Source: Quercus robur
Taxonomy: Eukaryota > Streptophyta > Magnoliopsida > Fagales > Fagaceae
Length of the DNA stretch: 64,000 bases
Direction: 5' to 3'
Assembly: GCF_932294415.1 (NCBI RefSeq)
Contig: NC_065536.1
Coordinates: 56,669,854-56,733,853 of the forward strand
Positions 36,859 through 48,149 of this stretch are shown here, piece by piece. The position numbers and the translations under genes were made by a program. How positions within the stretch are numbered: the stretch's first letter is position 1; every line of letters starts with the position of its first letter. The notes beneath the pieces are model-generated. The model had not been told where the DNA came from and did no database searches. It saw only the letters and a list, made by a program, of their open reading frames with translations.

Positions 36859-37315
36859 TTTTTTTTTTTTCTCTTTTGGTTAAACAAGTACTTGTATAAA
36901 CAACAAAAGCAACTACAAAATGGTCAAAGTATTGGCAACATGCCTATAATAATACAACTCATTCCTATCAGATTCAAGTAATATATTTAAGTCATCAGAG
37001 GGAGAGGTATCAAACACAACAAAATTCTCCAACAAGGAACAACCCCTCTTAGCCAAAAGGTCGGCGCATTTATTCGTCTCTCTAAACACATGCCCCACCC
37101 GAACCTGCCTGAACCTGGCCATGAGACACCTGCAATTATGCAGTAAAGTAGTAAAACTTCTACTAGGACAATTTGTATTTTGGAGCATCTCCGATTCTCC
37201 ACAATCACCCTGGCATCAAGCTCTATTTCTAGCTGGCTTATTCCCAATTGAATAGCCAAATCATAAAGAAGTTGGTGTTCCTTTTCGTCAAGCCTTTTTT
37301 TTTTCATCAATCCGA
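36859..37315 (-). mobile_element. LINE 3' end, RNase H remnant (nested)
   Basis: The minus strand reads LAIQLGISQLEIELDARVI, then after a frame change RVGHVFRETNKCADLLAKRG and ENFVVFDTSPSDDLN, the C-terminal RNase H signature of plant L1-type LINEs, followed by a short tail and an A run (T run at 36859-36870). Only the last ~450 bp are present. It lies inside the solo LTR. Confidence 0.75.
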
Positions 37316-37685
37316 TACTATTCCTTTAAGAAAAATTATGCAGAACAGACCCATGCGGCCATGCCTAAAGAAAGTCTCACTATTAGCCAAAATACTCACA
37401 TAAACAAAATATTCTAAATCCATAAAAAAAACCTAAATCTGACAAAAATTGAGATTTCTTAGACTTTTACATCAAGTGTGTCGTCAATCTTTCACTACTT
37501 GAACAAACTTAGAAGTTCTCCTTCAAAAAATATCTAATGTTATTCTAACTTAATTAGCTTATATATAACTAGGGTTTCAACCTAGTTTTCTAAAATCTCC
37601 CTCAGTAATATTAATTATAAAATTGACCCCACAAAAGATTTACTTAAATACCCTTTCTTTTTCTTTTTCTTTTTTTTCGGGTATT

Positions 37686-37721
<36 letters not shown>

Positions 37722-37948
37722 GCCAATGGCCTATGGCTTTAGAGGTATTTCTATTTCCTGAATTCCACTGTAATGGCCGAGATATTTCCTAAATTTCATT
37801 GTTGGTTAAAATGGAGACTTTCGTGACCTGTACCTTTAAAAAATATCATATAATTAGGACTGTCGAATGTGTGGGTTTGAAGTGGGCATAATTGAATTGG
37901 GTATATAAAATTCATTTACCCATTAAAATTCATTTAACTAATTACTTC

Positions 37949-38109
37949 ACCACCGCACACCCTTGGTACGATGATCACTCCACAAGTATAAGTGCTTGTG
38001 GGGTGTGAGGAGTAAGGACCGGGTTCAAGTCTCTAAAAAGGAGACTCATACACATATACACTTAGATTAAACTAGAGTAGAAATTTTATCTTGTAAAAAA
38101 AAAAAAAAA
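37949..38109 (+). mobile_element. tRNA-derived SINE, copy 1
   Basis: Starts ACCACCGCACACCCTTGG, has a box-A-like GGTACGATGATC and a clear box B (GGTTCAAGTCTC near 38023), and ends in an A tail. The 13-bp target duplication AACTAATTACTTC is perfect: 37936-37948 and 38110-38122. A second copy is at 62249. 161 bp. Confidence 0.9.
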
Positions 38110-38638
38110 AACTAATTACTTCTAACCTAAATCCAACTCAACTCAATTATTATAGGTAAACTTCAACTCTCCTAATTACCCAATTATCAAAATTACTAAA
38201 ATACCATTAAAGTAAAAACTCCAAAACTTTCATGGATTACCTTTTCCACTAAATTTTCAGAGAACACAACAATATTATAAAAATAAAAATAATTATAAAT
38301 TCTATTTTACCTCAGCTTTCTTGGCAACCAAACAGGAAATCAAAATCGAAAACTAATATTACTAACATCAAAAGCATTAATAGAATAACAAATAACTCAA
38401 CTAATCAATCGTCTCAGAGATAAAAAGCTCATGAGAATCATCAAAATAAAAACAACAACAACAACAATAACAATAATAATTTTTTTAAAAAAAAAAGTTT
38501 AGCAAATCGGAGGTGGTGGCCTAAATCGGAGGCGGTGGGGCAGTCCCAAACGGAGAGGACTTGGATCCGATCCCAGGTGACGTTGCTTCTAAAATGCACG
38601 ACAAAGGTGGCGTTGGTGTAGGTGTCGTCCCTTTCTTT

Positions 38639-38690
38639 GAACCCTAGAAATTTAGATCTCCATCTTCGTCTTCAACGTCCAATTAGGGTT
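38639..38690 (+). promoter_or_regulatory. Telo-box motifs before the HEL2-like exon
   Basis: AACCCTAGAAA and ATTAGGGTTTTG lie about 75 and 30 bp upstream of the ATG at 38713. Telo-boxes of this type are common in leaders of plant translation and ribosome genes, which fits a ribosome quality-control gene. Confidence 0.5.
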
Positions 38691-38712
38691 TTGCAAGAAA
38701 GAGGGGGAAGAC

Positions 38713-38880
38713 ATGGACGATAGTTGTGCTATGTGTGCCAATGCTCTTGAATGGGTTGTGTATGGAGCTTGTGGCCACAAAGAGGTCTGCTCCACCTGCG
38801 TCGCTCACCTCCGCTTCATCTGTGAGGATCGCCGTTGCTGTATCTGCAAGTCCGAGTCCGACGTCGTTTCCGTCACCAAG
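38713..38880 (+). pseudogene. HEL2/ZNF598-like RING E3 ligase, orphan first exon
   Basis: The frame starts MDDSCAMCANALEWVVYGAC and continues with GHKEVCSTC, RFICEDRRC and CICK, a C2H2C4-type RING with all expected Cys/His, ending VTK at a donor-like AAG|GTCAAG (38881). This matches the N-terminus of plant HEL2/ZNF598 proteins, ubiquitin ligases that act on collided ribosomes. Full proteins are many hundreds of residues with C2H2 fingers; no second exon was found in the next 5 kb, where a solo LTR (39397-41304) and AT-rich DNA lie. The exon itself is undamaged and has a leader with telo-boxes, so it may be a recent partial duplicate or a gene cut by rearrangement. Confidence 0.65.
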
Positions 38881-39119
38881 GTCAAGTTTCCTCTTTTTTT
38901 TTTTTTTTTTTTTAAGAAGTTTGATAGTGAAAAAGGAAAAAGAAGAATGATACAATTTATACATCAAAACAAAGCCTTAATCCTATAAATATGAGAAGTT
39001 TTCTTGTGAAAAAAGAAAGGAAAGAATAACTACTGAATAAGAAAAGAAGATATCTATTAACATGTCTTTTTAAGGCAAAAGGTTACTGGAACTTAATTTG
39101 AGAACCCAATTAACCCAGG

Positions 39120-39303
39120 AATAATACTAGAGATACAAACTATTTTATAAATTTTTTTACAAACTGCTGATGTGGTGAATGATTATTGGTAAATAAAAAA
39201 ATGATATTAATAGTGGGTCTAAATGAAAACCAATAAAAGGTTGGTCACATCAATAGTTTGTAAAAATGTTGTAAAATAATTTATGACGATAGCATTACTC
39301 ATT
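39120..39303. mobile_element. MITE, long terminal inverted repeats
   Basis: About 50-bp inverted ends: ACAAACTATTTTATAAATTT at the left, and GTTGTAAAATAATTTATGAC at the right. The interior CACATCAATAGTTTG and AACCAATAAAAGG passages match 21975-22155. 185 bp, non-coding. Confidence 0.7.
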
Positions 39304-39396
39304 AATCAAGTAGGTGGATTTTGTGTTGATGTAATCCAGACACATGGACAAATTCATTCAATTTATACTAAAAAGTCAATTATATAGGTTAAGGAT

Positions 39397-41304
39397 TGTA
39401 GGGGCCTTTCTTACGTATTGTGCGTTGGGCTGGGCTGCCTTCTGCGGTAATGGGCCCGAATGTTTCTGAGTAAGAGAGTTGGGGCGTGTCCAATTATAAC
39501 TCAACTTGGGTTGGTTTGTGCACAAACTATGCCTTGCCTGCCAGGAGTTGGCTTATAGCAAGCAAAACTGTTTTAGATGAGTTACGGTAGGCAGATATAA
39601 TAATAATAACCAAAACAGAGTATTCTGACTATTTAAATAAAATGGCCAAGTAATCCCTACTTATAAAGCATGATTACAGTCGTGATAATGTCATTTACAG
39701 AGAAAGTAAAGGAGAAAGAAAACAATATGAACTAATCAAGAATGGGCATAAATCAAGTTTTAAGTTTAGTCCGTCGAAGCAAAGCCAAAGAGGGGAGAAC
39801 GCCTCATCTCAATGCAAATAATCTCCTAGGAAAAGATCCTGCCGTGGGGATTAATGGCTTTGAGGGAGTCGAACCTGAATGGTTATTGCCCAAAAGGAAT
39901 CCTTGTTATGTTTTGGAAGAGAGCGGGATTTGAAGGGGAAGAAAGGGAAACCGATCTACTGGTGCATGCCCATTGTACTATCTCTCTCTTTTCCTCAATT
40001 TCCTTTCTTTTCTTCTTTATTTTCTTTCTTATCTTTTTTTCTTTTCTTTTACTGTGTTTTCTTTTTTTACTCCGTGAATGCTCTGTTTTTCGATCCCCTT
40101 CTCAGGGCACGACAAAGGTCCTTTTATAGTGCCTGCCGTAGCCAGTTTTTACCACTTTACCCCTTAACCGCCTTTTTCTGGTCTAGGCGTACTTGCCGAC
40201 CACCAAAGGTGTGTGACACTTACCCTTGCTAGACAAAAGCAGGTTTGTCTCACTCCTCAGTCCACCATAGCACTCTTTCCTGCCACGGTATAAATGTTTT
40301 CTCTCTCTTTCCCTCAAGGCATGCACCGAACGGTTCCCCCATCAACCTTACCTCTTTTGGGTGGTCTGTCATCCCAGCAGGACGTACCTCCCAAAAGGGC
40401 TTGGGCAGGAGCCGCAAAATAGGTCCTTTCCCCTCTCCCTACCACCAAACCATACCCCCTTTACCTCTTATCTCTGACTCATGTCCCCACCACGCCCCAT
40501 ATTGGCTGGGTACAGGCTGGTGGTGTCTGGGCCTTGCGCGTGCTTTCCTTTCAGATATGTCCAAAAGTCTGCCTGCTGCTCATGCGTTTGCTGTGATCTG
40601 GAGACTTTCCGTCCGTGTTTTTTGACCTCTTATGTGGGCTTTTCTTTGATTTCCCGCTCCATTTAAGAGCTGGACTTTGTCTGATGATGGGCCTTACATT
40701 TCTTTGGTCCACTCTCGATTTTCTTTATTTCTTGCAACGTTATATTGTTATTCCTGCCGTAATAACTTAATCCTGCTGGGCCTCTTTTGGGTCAGCCGTT
40801 TATTCCTTCTCTCAGTGGCTTGTCATGGCCACTGTTTTGATTTTTCTTATGGGCTCCTATGTCCCTTTGGACTTTCCTTTGGGCATCCACGGCCCGTTTG
40901 CTTTCTTTGGGCTTCCTCGGCCCATTTGCTAATTCCTCACTCCCATGGACTTTTTACTAACTTCATTGGGCTTCTCTGACTCAATAACCTTATTCTCATC
41001 CTTGGAGTTCATGGACCTGCCATAAACCCCTTACTCTCTTAGTTTGCATTGCCTTGGACCTGTGGCGGCCCTTTCTCGCTTTTTTTTCTCATACACTGCC
41101 CATGGAATACTATTTCTTTCTTTCCGGGCTTCTTTGAGCCCACTTACTTCTTCAAAACCCATTTGTTTATTTGTGGGTTTGTGATCCATTATTCATGCCG
41201 CTTGGGTCTAATGGTTTTTTGCTATCTATTTTGTCAATTCCTTGTTGCCCTTATTATTGGGCTTTCTTCCTGTCTGCCTGGGCTCTCACAAATGGCCCTC
41301 AACA
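39397..41304. mobile_element. Solo LTR, family undetermined
   Basis: Starts TGTAGGGGCC and ends GGCCCTCAACA, so it has inverted TG...CA ends, and is flanked by a perfect 5-bp duplication AGGAT (39392-39396 and 41305-41309). 1908 bp. GC- and GGGCC-rich compared with its surroundings, with T-rich runs near 40000. No element interior remains, so this is an LTR-LTR recombination product. Several open frames inside are chance. Confidence 0.85.
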
Positions 41305-41309
41305 AGGAT

Positions 41310-44300
41310 TATTTAGAGTTTTTAGAGTAACTCTACTGTATAATTCTTAAAATTTTATTCATCTATTTTCAAATGGTTGGATTAAATTTTACTAAATCAT
41401 CAATAATTTTTACAAATTAAAAAAATATAATATAATTAATTAATTAATTAAAAATAAATAAAAATAAAAAAACACATCGACGATAGTTAACATTTTGTAT
41501 AAATGTTAACATCAAGATAAAATATAATCTATTCATTTCAAAATATAAGATAGAATTATAGAAATTCCACGTTGGAGTTACATTAAGAACCATTGAGATT
41601 CATAATCCCTTCATAGTGAAGTGATCACCTTAATTCTAGAACACCTTAATCATAGTGACAACATATATAAAATTTACTTTTTAACCTATAACAATAGGTA
41701 TTTTACTTATCATCAAATATTTAATCAAAAGTAACTAACAAAATCGTACAAACTGTTTCTCCATTTGTAAAGTTCTAAGGCTAATTGATACAATCCATTA
41801 TTTTATAAACGAAATTAGTCTTTGATACAGTTTAAGAATCAAAATCGTATTCCTCTTCTTTGGTTGATGCCCATGGTATAAGCAAAATAATAATAACAAT
41901 GGCTGCATATTTGAAGTGCCTTTGATTTCCATGTGCTGAGCGCAAAGCCACAGATCCACCCATTGGAGAGGGTAAAGATTTTTATATTAAAGGTATAAAA
42001 AAAATCGTGCTGCACAACTAGCAATACCAATAGATGTCGGTTTCTCAGCCGTTTATTCTCCAAAAAATTAAAGAATAAAAAAGATGTCGGTTTCAACTTT
42101 TTGATAGCTCTTTCTCAAAAAAAAAAAAAAAAATGATAGTTAAATTAATATTTTTGGTTATCACATTATTCATTACTCATAACACATCACTCATTATCCA
42201 TAATCCATAACGCATAATTTGTAACTCTTAACTCAAATCTGTTACCCAATTTTCTCCTAACCCAGAATAATTTGTGTTTGGCATTTCATAGCTTAGATTT
42301 TTTTTTTTTTTTTTCCTCTCTTATAAAAGCAAATTTAACATAGTTGCTAGTCCATTTGTCAAAATAATAAAAGTTTGTTCTCAGTTTCGACAACTTAAAC
42401 TCAATTTTTTGAGTATTGAGTTATGAAATTTGAGTTTGGAAATTAACCCAAACAAACTGAAATAGGGTGGGGCCCACAAATTTAGGAATTGAGTTGTGAA
42501 AAATAAGAATTGGGTGATGAAAACAAGCAAACCAAAAATAAGCACCTCCTCGTTACCCAATCCCTAATTTCCACAATTCTTGTTGCACATAAACTATCCA
42601 ATCCCTAATTTCCACAATTGTTGTTGCACATTAACTATTACAAATAGTTTTGCACACACTCCGTTTTTTAACATAAATTGCAACTTCAAGTCATGATTTT
42701 CAAGTTCAAAATTGTGGTTTCAAATCACAGATTCAATTTAAAAATAAAATGTGTAAAACTATGTATAAAAGCTTGTGCGTAATAACATTTTCCTTTATTT
42801 ATTTTGCTTGTTTTTGTGATAATTTCTAAATCTTCCAACCCACTCCCTATTTTCTACCATTTTCCTTTAGGTAATATTTGTTGCACAGGAGTGATTACAC
42901 ACAGTTTTAGACATCCTATTTTTGAATTGAAATTATAACTTGAAGTCACAATTTTCAAGTTCAAAATTGTAACTTTAAGTCGTGATTTCAATTTAAAAAT
43001 AAGGTGTGTATAAAACTGTGTGTGACAACTTGTGTGTAATGAACACAATCATTATTATTTATTTATTTTGCTAGTTTTTGTGATAATTTCTAAATTTTCC
43101 AACCCATTTACTAATTAGGGAATTGTTAATGGTCATATGAGATTAAAACACTTCTGTAACTTGAATCTAATAAAGGGTCATGATTCAAGAAAAACTAGAA
43201 TTGCTTTATTGATTGTGTCATTGAGAGGAGAGAGAGAAATATCGAGCAAAACTAACATTAACTTGGTTCATTCTTATATGTGCTTGCTAAAATTTATATG
43301 CTACGTATATAACGAAGTCCTTAATGATTATATATTTATTATGATAATAAATTTATTTGTTACAATGATTCATTCAAGTTTATAAGTATTATAGTATTAG
43401 ATTAAAACTTAGGCTTACCCTAAACTAATTAAGATTAAAATACTTGAATTGCAAGCAGTAAGGTTACTACAAGTAGGATTAGGACTATTTTACTTGCGCT
43501 ACAAGTAAGGTCATTACAAGTAAAATTAGAATTACTTAGGTCTAGTACAATGAACATGGATTAAGGTAATGGATTTAGGCTTTGACTAGTAATGGACCTT
43601 AATATCTAAACAAGATCAATTTTAAGTTTTCAATAATGAATGTGCATGCTGAAATTTAAAAAAAAAAAAAAAAAATTATTTGGTCAAATTACCCTTTAGA
43701 TTTTCCAAGAGCATTATTGATTTCTCATTTCTCATGTTATTAGATAATATTATATATTTATAAATTTTCTATTCATGACTCTAATTTACAAAAAATAAAG
43801 TTTACATTCTTTCCGAATATTATAACTTACAATTCTTTAATATATAATATGATGATGTGGCATATTAGGATTAGAAAGATGAAACTTGGGTTTTACACCA
43901 CATCTTTATAGAATTTAATTTTTTATAATTAATATGATAATTATTCTATATTAAAAAAAATTAAATGATAATTTCTTGCTAAAAAAGAAAAGAAAAAGAT
44001 ATGCATGATTATACATTAAACTTAAAACTTACGATGAAAGTAAGCGTAACAAAGAATCCCAAAATCAAATTTACTTATTTACACATCATTGAATTTTTAC
44101 TTGCCTCCCCCCCCCCCAAAAAAAAAAAAAAAAAAGGTCGGCGTTTACGAAAATATCCAAAACACCCCCATAGTGAACAGTAACCGACAAAGTGGTTTCA
44201 GGGGCATTCCAGTAACTTCGGTCAAAGAGTCCAAATCTCCCACGACGTCAAAGAAAACGTGAACAAAACCGATTCTACTTGGCACCGACGGCACGAAATC

Positions 44301-44405
44301 CGTAACCTACTTGGTTTAGCTTAGCTTCGCTTCAACCGCCTTACAAAGACATTTTTATATCAATATTTCATGGCGGTTTTCTCAGTGCGCCCACACAAAC
44401 GCATA
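41310..44405. other. Intergenic AT-rich DNA with a tandem MITE pair
   Basis: AT-rich; a MITE pair at 42630-43045 is listed separately. A loose repeat of TTACAAGTA / ACTTG.GCTACAAGTAAGG lies near 43440-43540, and a C-run/A-run pair at 44108-44136. The last 250 bp are the SRO promoter. No other gene seen. Confidence 0.55.
42630..43045. repeat. Tandem pair of about 160-bp MITE-like units
   Basis: Two units share GCAACTTCAAGTCATGATTT-type cores, TTCAAGTTCAAAATTGT and GTGTGTAAAACTATGTATAA-type ends, followed by a common TTATTTATTTTGCTAGTTTT passage, giving a spacing of about 258 bp. A single diverged copy is at 61908-62048. The ends pair as inverted repeats around ACACAGTTTTATACACACC. Non-coding. 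Confidence 0.65.
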
Positions 44406-44415
44406 TATATAAATA
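44406..44415 (+). promoter_or_regulatory. TATA box of the SRO gene
   Basis: TATATAAATA about 280 bp upstream of the ATG. A leader intron is likely: donor AAG|GTAACC near 44588 and acceptor GAACAG at 44682, just before the start codon, which explains the distance. Confidence 0.6.
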
Positions 44416-44684
44416 ACCGCAAGGCCTTTCTTTTCTTTTGTTCTTCTTTCTCAAGAAAATCAATTGCTTTCTCATTCTTTCAAAGATTTTCTCACTTTTC
44501 CTTCAACAAGTTCTAGACTTTTTCTCTCTCTTTTAGTACCTTCTTTTTTGTTTGTAAACAATCTTTTCTTTTCTTTTTTGTGTCAAGGTAACCTTTTTTC
44601 TTTTTTCTTTTTACTTTTTTGTGTGTTATATATCTTATGTATGCGTTCTAATTGTATGTGTGTATAAATTTTGGTTGAACAGAG

Positions 44685-46330
44685 ATGGCACAAATTGAAG
44701 TTGAAGGCCAAATCTCTTTGACAATTGATGATGACGAAATTTCAGATTGTGGGTCAGTGTCCGATGAAACAAGCCCTCCTAGCGATCCCTTTTGCCGTTT
44801 CAAAAGAGATGGATTGGTTGAAGTTTCAGAAGGGAATCCTGAGCATCACATATTGAAGGGTAGTTTTCTCGTGGGCATGAAGCCTGTGGCTAAGCAAACC
44901 AATGTTGTGGCAATACACAAGAACTCTTCTTCTAGTTTGACGAGGAAAGCGAGGTTCGATTCTTTTCGGCTTTTCATGGAGGCCGTGGCGGAGAAGTGTG
45001 GCGGCAATGCTCAAGAGAGGTATGCATGGTATGGTGGTACGAGGGAGGAACTTCTTGAAATCGTGAAACATGGATTCAGTCGCTGTGGAAAGCCTGTACA
45101 TGGTCAGTCTTATGGTGTTGGTGTTCATTTGGCTTCTGCCAAATATCCCATGGAAGAGTAAGTCTTTAATTTTGTTTCAATTTCTTTGTTAAATTTGTTG
45201 TTTCACGTAGATTGTGCAATGTCCACTGTTTTCTTTTCTTTCTTGTAGAGTCTAATTGAATATAATCTTGTAGTTGTAGTGGTCAATTCAATTAGTCGGT
45301 TTACGTGTTTGGGAATAGAGAAAACAAAATCCTCCATTAATTAATTAATTAGTTTAATGTCCCTTTCTTGGTGAGGAAGCAACATAAATTTTGCGTGTTG
45401 TATATGTAGTTGTATAATGTCAACTGTGTTGAACAAACGTGTGCTTCCAGTGTGTAATAAGTCAAATTTCCCTTCATCCCCACCTCCCACCAAAAGTCAA
45501 AAAAGGCAGATTAATTAATGTTTTTTGAAGATTAGATTTGTATTTGCTAATTCCTTTCTTAAAGTAAAAGTAGATTTGTTTTGCTTTCTAATAATATTTT
45601 TAATATTTCACAGTGCTTTATCCTCTGAAGTTGATGAGTATGGGTTGAGGCATGTTTTACTATGCCGGGTCATACTGGGGAACATGGAAGTGGTTTCTCC
45701 TGGTTCCAACCAATTTCATCCAAGTTCTCAGAAATTCGACTCTGGTGTCGACAATCTATCAGATCCTAGAAGATATATTGTGTGGAGTGCTTATATGAAC
45801 TCTCACATTTTTCCTACTTTCATGATAAGTTTCAAGGCCCCATCCTTGAAAGGTAAGCAATTCAATGCTCTTCTAACATTGCATTCTTTGTATTGTAAAC
45901 TTTATGGATTTTACTAATGTAATTTGGTGTTAAATTGAACTTGTTCTTATTGGTTTTGTTAAAATGCGCAGACTTTCAAGGTTTGCTGCAAGCAAATGTT
46001 CCTAGAGCAAATGTTCCAAAACCCACAACGCCGTGGATGAGTTTTCCTGCTCTGATAACCATACTTTCAAGGTTCTTAGATCTTTCTAAAATGGCATTGA
46101 TCAACAAATGCTATAAGGATTTCAGGGTAAGTTTAACATAATCTTTATGTGGATTATATGTGTAACTTTGTTTTTACTTATATAATTTTGGGCTTATTTG
46201 ATTGTCGCTTGTCTTTTGATCACAGGAGAGAAAGATCAGGCGACAAGAATTTATACGAAAGTTGAGGATAGCCACCGGAGACAAGTTGTTAGCTACAATA
46301 GTTAAACGTCACAGACAAGGAGGCGTTTGA
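44685..46330 (+). CDS. SRO protein (SIMILAR TO RCD-ONE), PARP-like plus RST domains
   Basis: Four coding exons with GT-AG introns: 44685-45157, 45614-45852, 45972-46126, 46226-46330, giving 323 residues without a break. Residues 1-60 are acidic and low in complexity. The PARP-like fold spans about 75-235 (RYAWYGGTREELLEIVKHGF, GQSYGVGVHLASAKYP, HVLLCRVILGNMEVV, YIVWSAYMNSHIFPTFMISF). The catalytic H-Y-E set of true PARPs is not conserved, as in other SROs, which are mostly inactive. The RST domain (about 255-320, TPWMSFPALI...FRERKIRRQEFIRKLR) binds transcription factors such as DREB2A-type proteins. There is no N-terminal WWE domain, so it belongs with the short SROs (SRO2-SRO5 type), nuclear regulators of stress and redox responses. 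A leader intron is likely. Confidence 0.93.
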
Positions 46331-47545
46331 TGCTGAGTATGTTGGTCTCTTAACTAGCCTGAGCTGCCTCTATAATAGAGTATTTTCTTTAGCGATGCCA
46401 TTTTACTTTTGATTTGGAAATGACTGATAGTATAGGATGTTTGGTGTTGTATCATTTTTAGATTTGTTATAGTTCGCTAACAGGCCAGATGGGCTTTCAC
46501 AATTTCTGTACAACAATACCAAATACTCTGATTTGTAATAGCCTAGAAAGTGTAAATGATATAAGAACGCAAAAAAAGTTTCATGTATACGGTACTTTTT
46601 GTTGCGAGTAATGTTGGTGTGGCAATGATATACTCCATAGAAACTGAATGTATCACTCCAGTAATATGTGCTTGGTTAGGTTGTATCTTTCGGCAAAGAG
46701 ATGGCCACGTGGGAGTGAAGTGCTTCAAAAGTCTTTGTTTCTTTTAATGTTTGTGGTACAAGAGAAAGTACTTTTCTATGGAAAGATGTCAATGGCCTTT
46801 TTCAAAAGATTTAATTATTTGTTGGAAAGTACTTTGTATTGTATGTGGTGGTGGCTGTATCATCGTGTTTTAGCAAATGCTTTGGGATTTACTATTTCAT
46901 AAAGATACTATTGTTCTAAGGTTCCTTTCTTAACGCAAGCCATGATTCACGAGGCACCCAAGTCTAAAGTTTTATACCGACCTGATGCATCACGCGGAAT
47001 AGAGCATCCAACAGCTATGGATGTATATGAAAAGCTTTTCTTTTTTCTTTGACAATCGTCACCTGCGTTAGCCCACTATTGAGGGAAAATACGAGACTTT
47101 GGCTAATTTACTAGAAAACAGATGGGTGTCTAAATCAATTGCAACTTTGCAAGCACCGTCCGCTTTTAATGTCATTTATTATTTACTTGTTTTTTCAAAA
47201 GTCACTAGCTGCATGATGTACGTTATACTGAAATTTGCTCCCTTGTTCTGCAGTATAATGAAGCAAAATACAAATAGTTGCAGTACAGAATCTACCGATG
47301 CTAAGGGTACAAGATCAATGTTTGCGGCGATAATGGTGATAGTGAAGATTTGAGTCCTCATTAGAAAATAAGTTTGTTAGTTTGGATTTTTTGTTTCAAG
47401 TTGTTCTTAAAGATGATTGGTTTTGTTTACCATGGTTGTTGTAATGGGAGATATATGACTTTAGTACTTATTTGCTTCTTTTTTTCTTTTCTTTTTTAAT
47501 CTCTTCCAGTTTTCTTTTTTCTTCTCTCTTTTTTTGTTTTTGTTT

Positions 47546-47587
<42 letters not shown>

Positions 47588-48149
47588 AGGACTGAGGATT
47601 ACTCATCAATGGGTACTCTCACATGGGAGAACCTTATTTAAATTAAGGTACCCTTGTGTGATTTATTACCGTAACCTGGGCTAAGCATAAACCATAAAGA
47701 GAAGGGTTTCAAAAGAAAATGAGAAAAGAGAACTTTCACACCCCAGGATAGCTTCTGAGATGACCATTGAAATAGGTGGTTGTAAATAATGAGAAACTTT
47801 TGCATTATCCATTGAATATTTTAGTTTACAATATGTATTTATGCATTTGAATTTGAGAACACACAGGAGATTTTTTCATGTATAAACATTAAAAAAATCA
47901 AAATCAAAATATAATCCCTTATACACAAGTGACCCAAAGGCTCCTATAGATATAAAATCTGTTCTAATGCTGTCCCTAGTGAAAACCTGTTCCCTAATAC
48001 GTAATGCCATCTAAATCTCAACCAATGAAAAAGTTGAAATATTCATATAACAAGCTCTTAATGTAGGTAAGCATAGTTACTACTAATAATCTATGAATTT
48101 TACCAGGGATAATCTTTCAATGATGGCTACATACCACGGCATTGTTTAT
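46331..48149. other. Intergenic, poly-T/poly-G tract
   Basis: Contains the SRO 3' region to about 46550 and a long T-run/G-run at 47531-47586. Several short frames of 60-84 codons show no family resemblance. No gene recognised. Confidence 0.5.
47556..47586 (+). repeat. 31-base G run after a T run
   Basis: A T tract (about 47536-47555) is followed by 31 uninterrupted Gs. It could form a G-quadruplex, and the exact length is likely unreliable in sequencing. Confidence 0.9.

Larger units (their letters stand above)
34796..37688 (-). mobile_element. Solo LTR, Tekay/Del-like, with nested insertions
   Basis: Ends TGTCACGCCGAACC and CGGGTATTACA match those of 1786-4161, with a related GGGGTGAGC...CAATAAGTAA passage in the same place. 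Flanks are ACGTA and ACATA, an imperfect 5-bp duplication. Removing a nested Helitron (35218-35542) and a LINE piece (36859-37315) leaves about 2.1 kb, near the 2.4 kb of the other copy. It is more diverged and so probably older. Family assignment is inference from ends only. Confidence 0.55.

Noticed and set aside
37970-38035. tRNA gene
   Set aside because: Box A/B-like words belong to the SINE; no cloverleaf with an anticodon arm, and an A tail plus target duplication are present.
38683-38967. Minus-strand frame opposite the RING exon
   Set aside because: Antisense shadow; the plus strand has the metal-ligand pattern.
39742-41330. Several frames of 60-126 codons
   Set aside because: All lie inside the solo LTR at 39397-41304 and resemble no protein; T-rich low complexity.
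44826-45128. Minus-strand frame opposite SRO exon 1
   Set aside because: Antisense shadow of the PARP-like coding exon.
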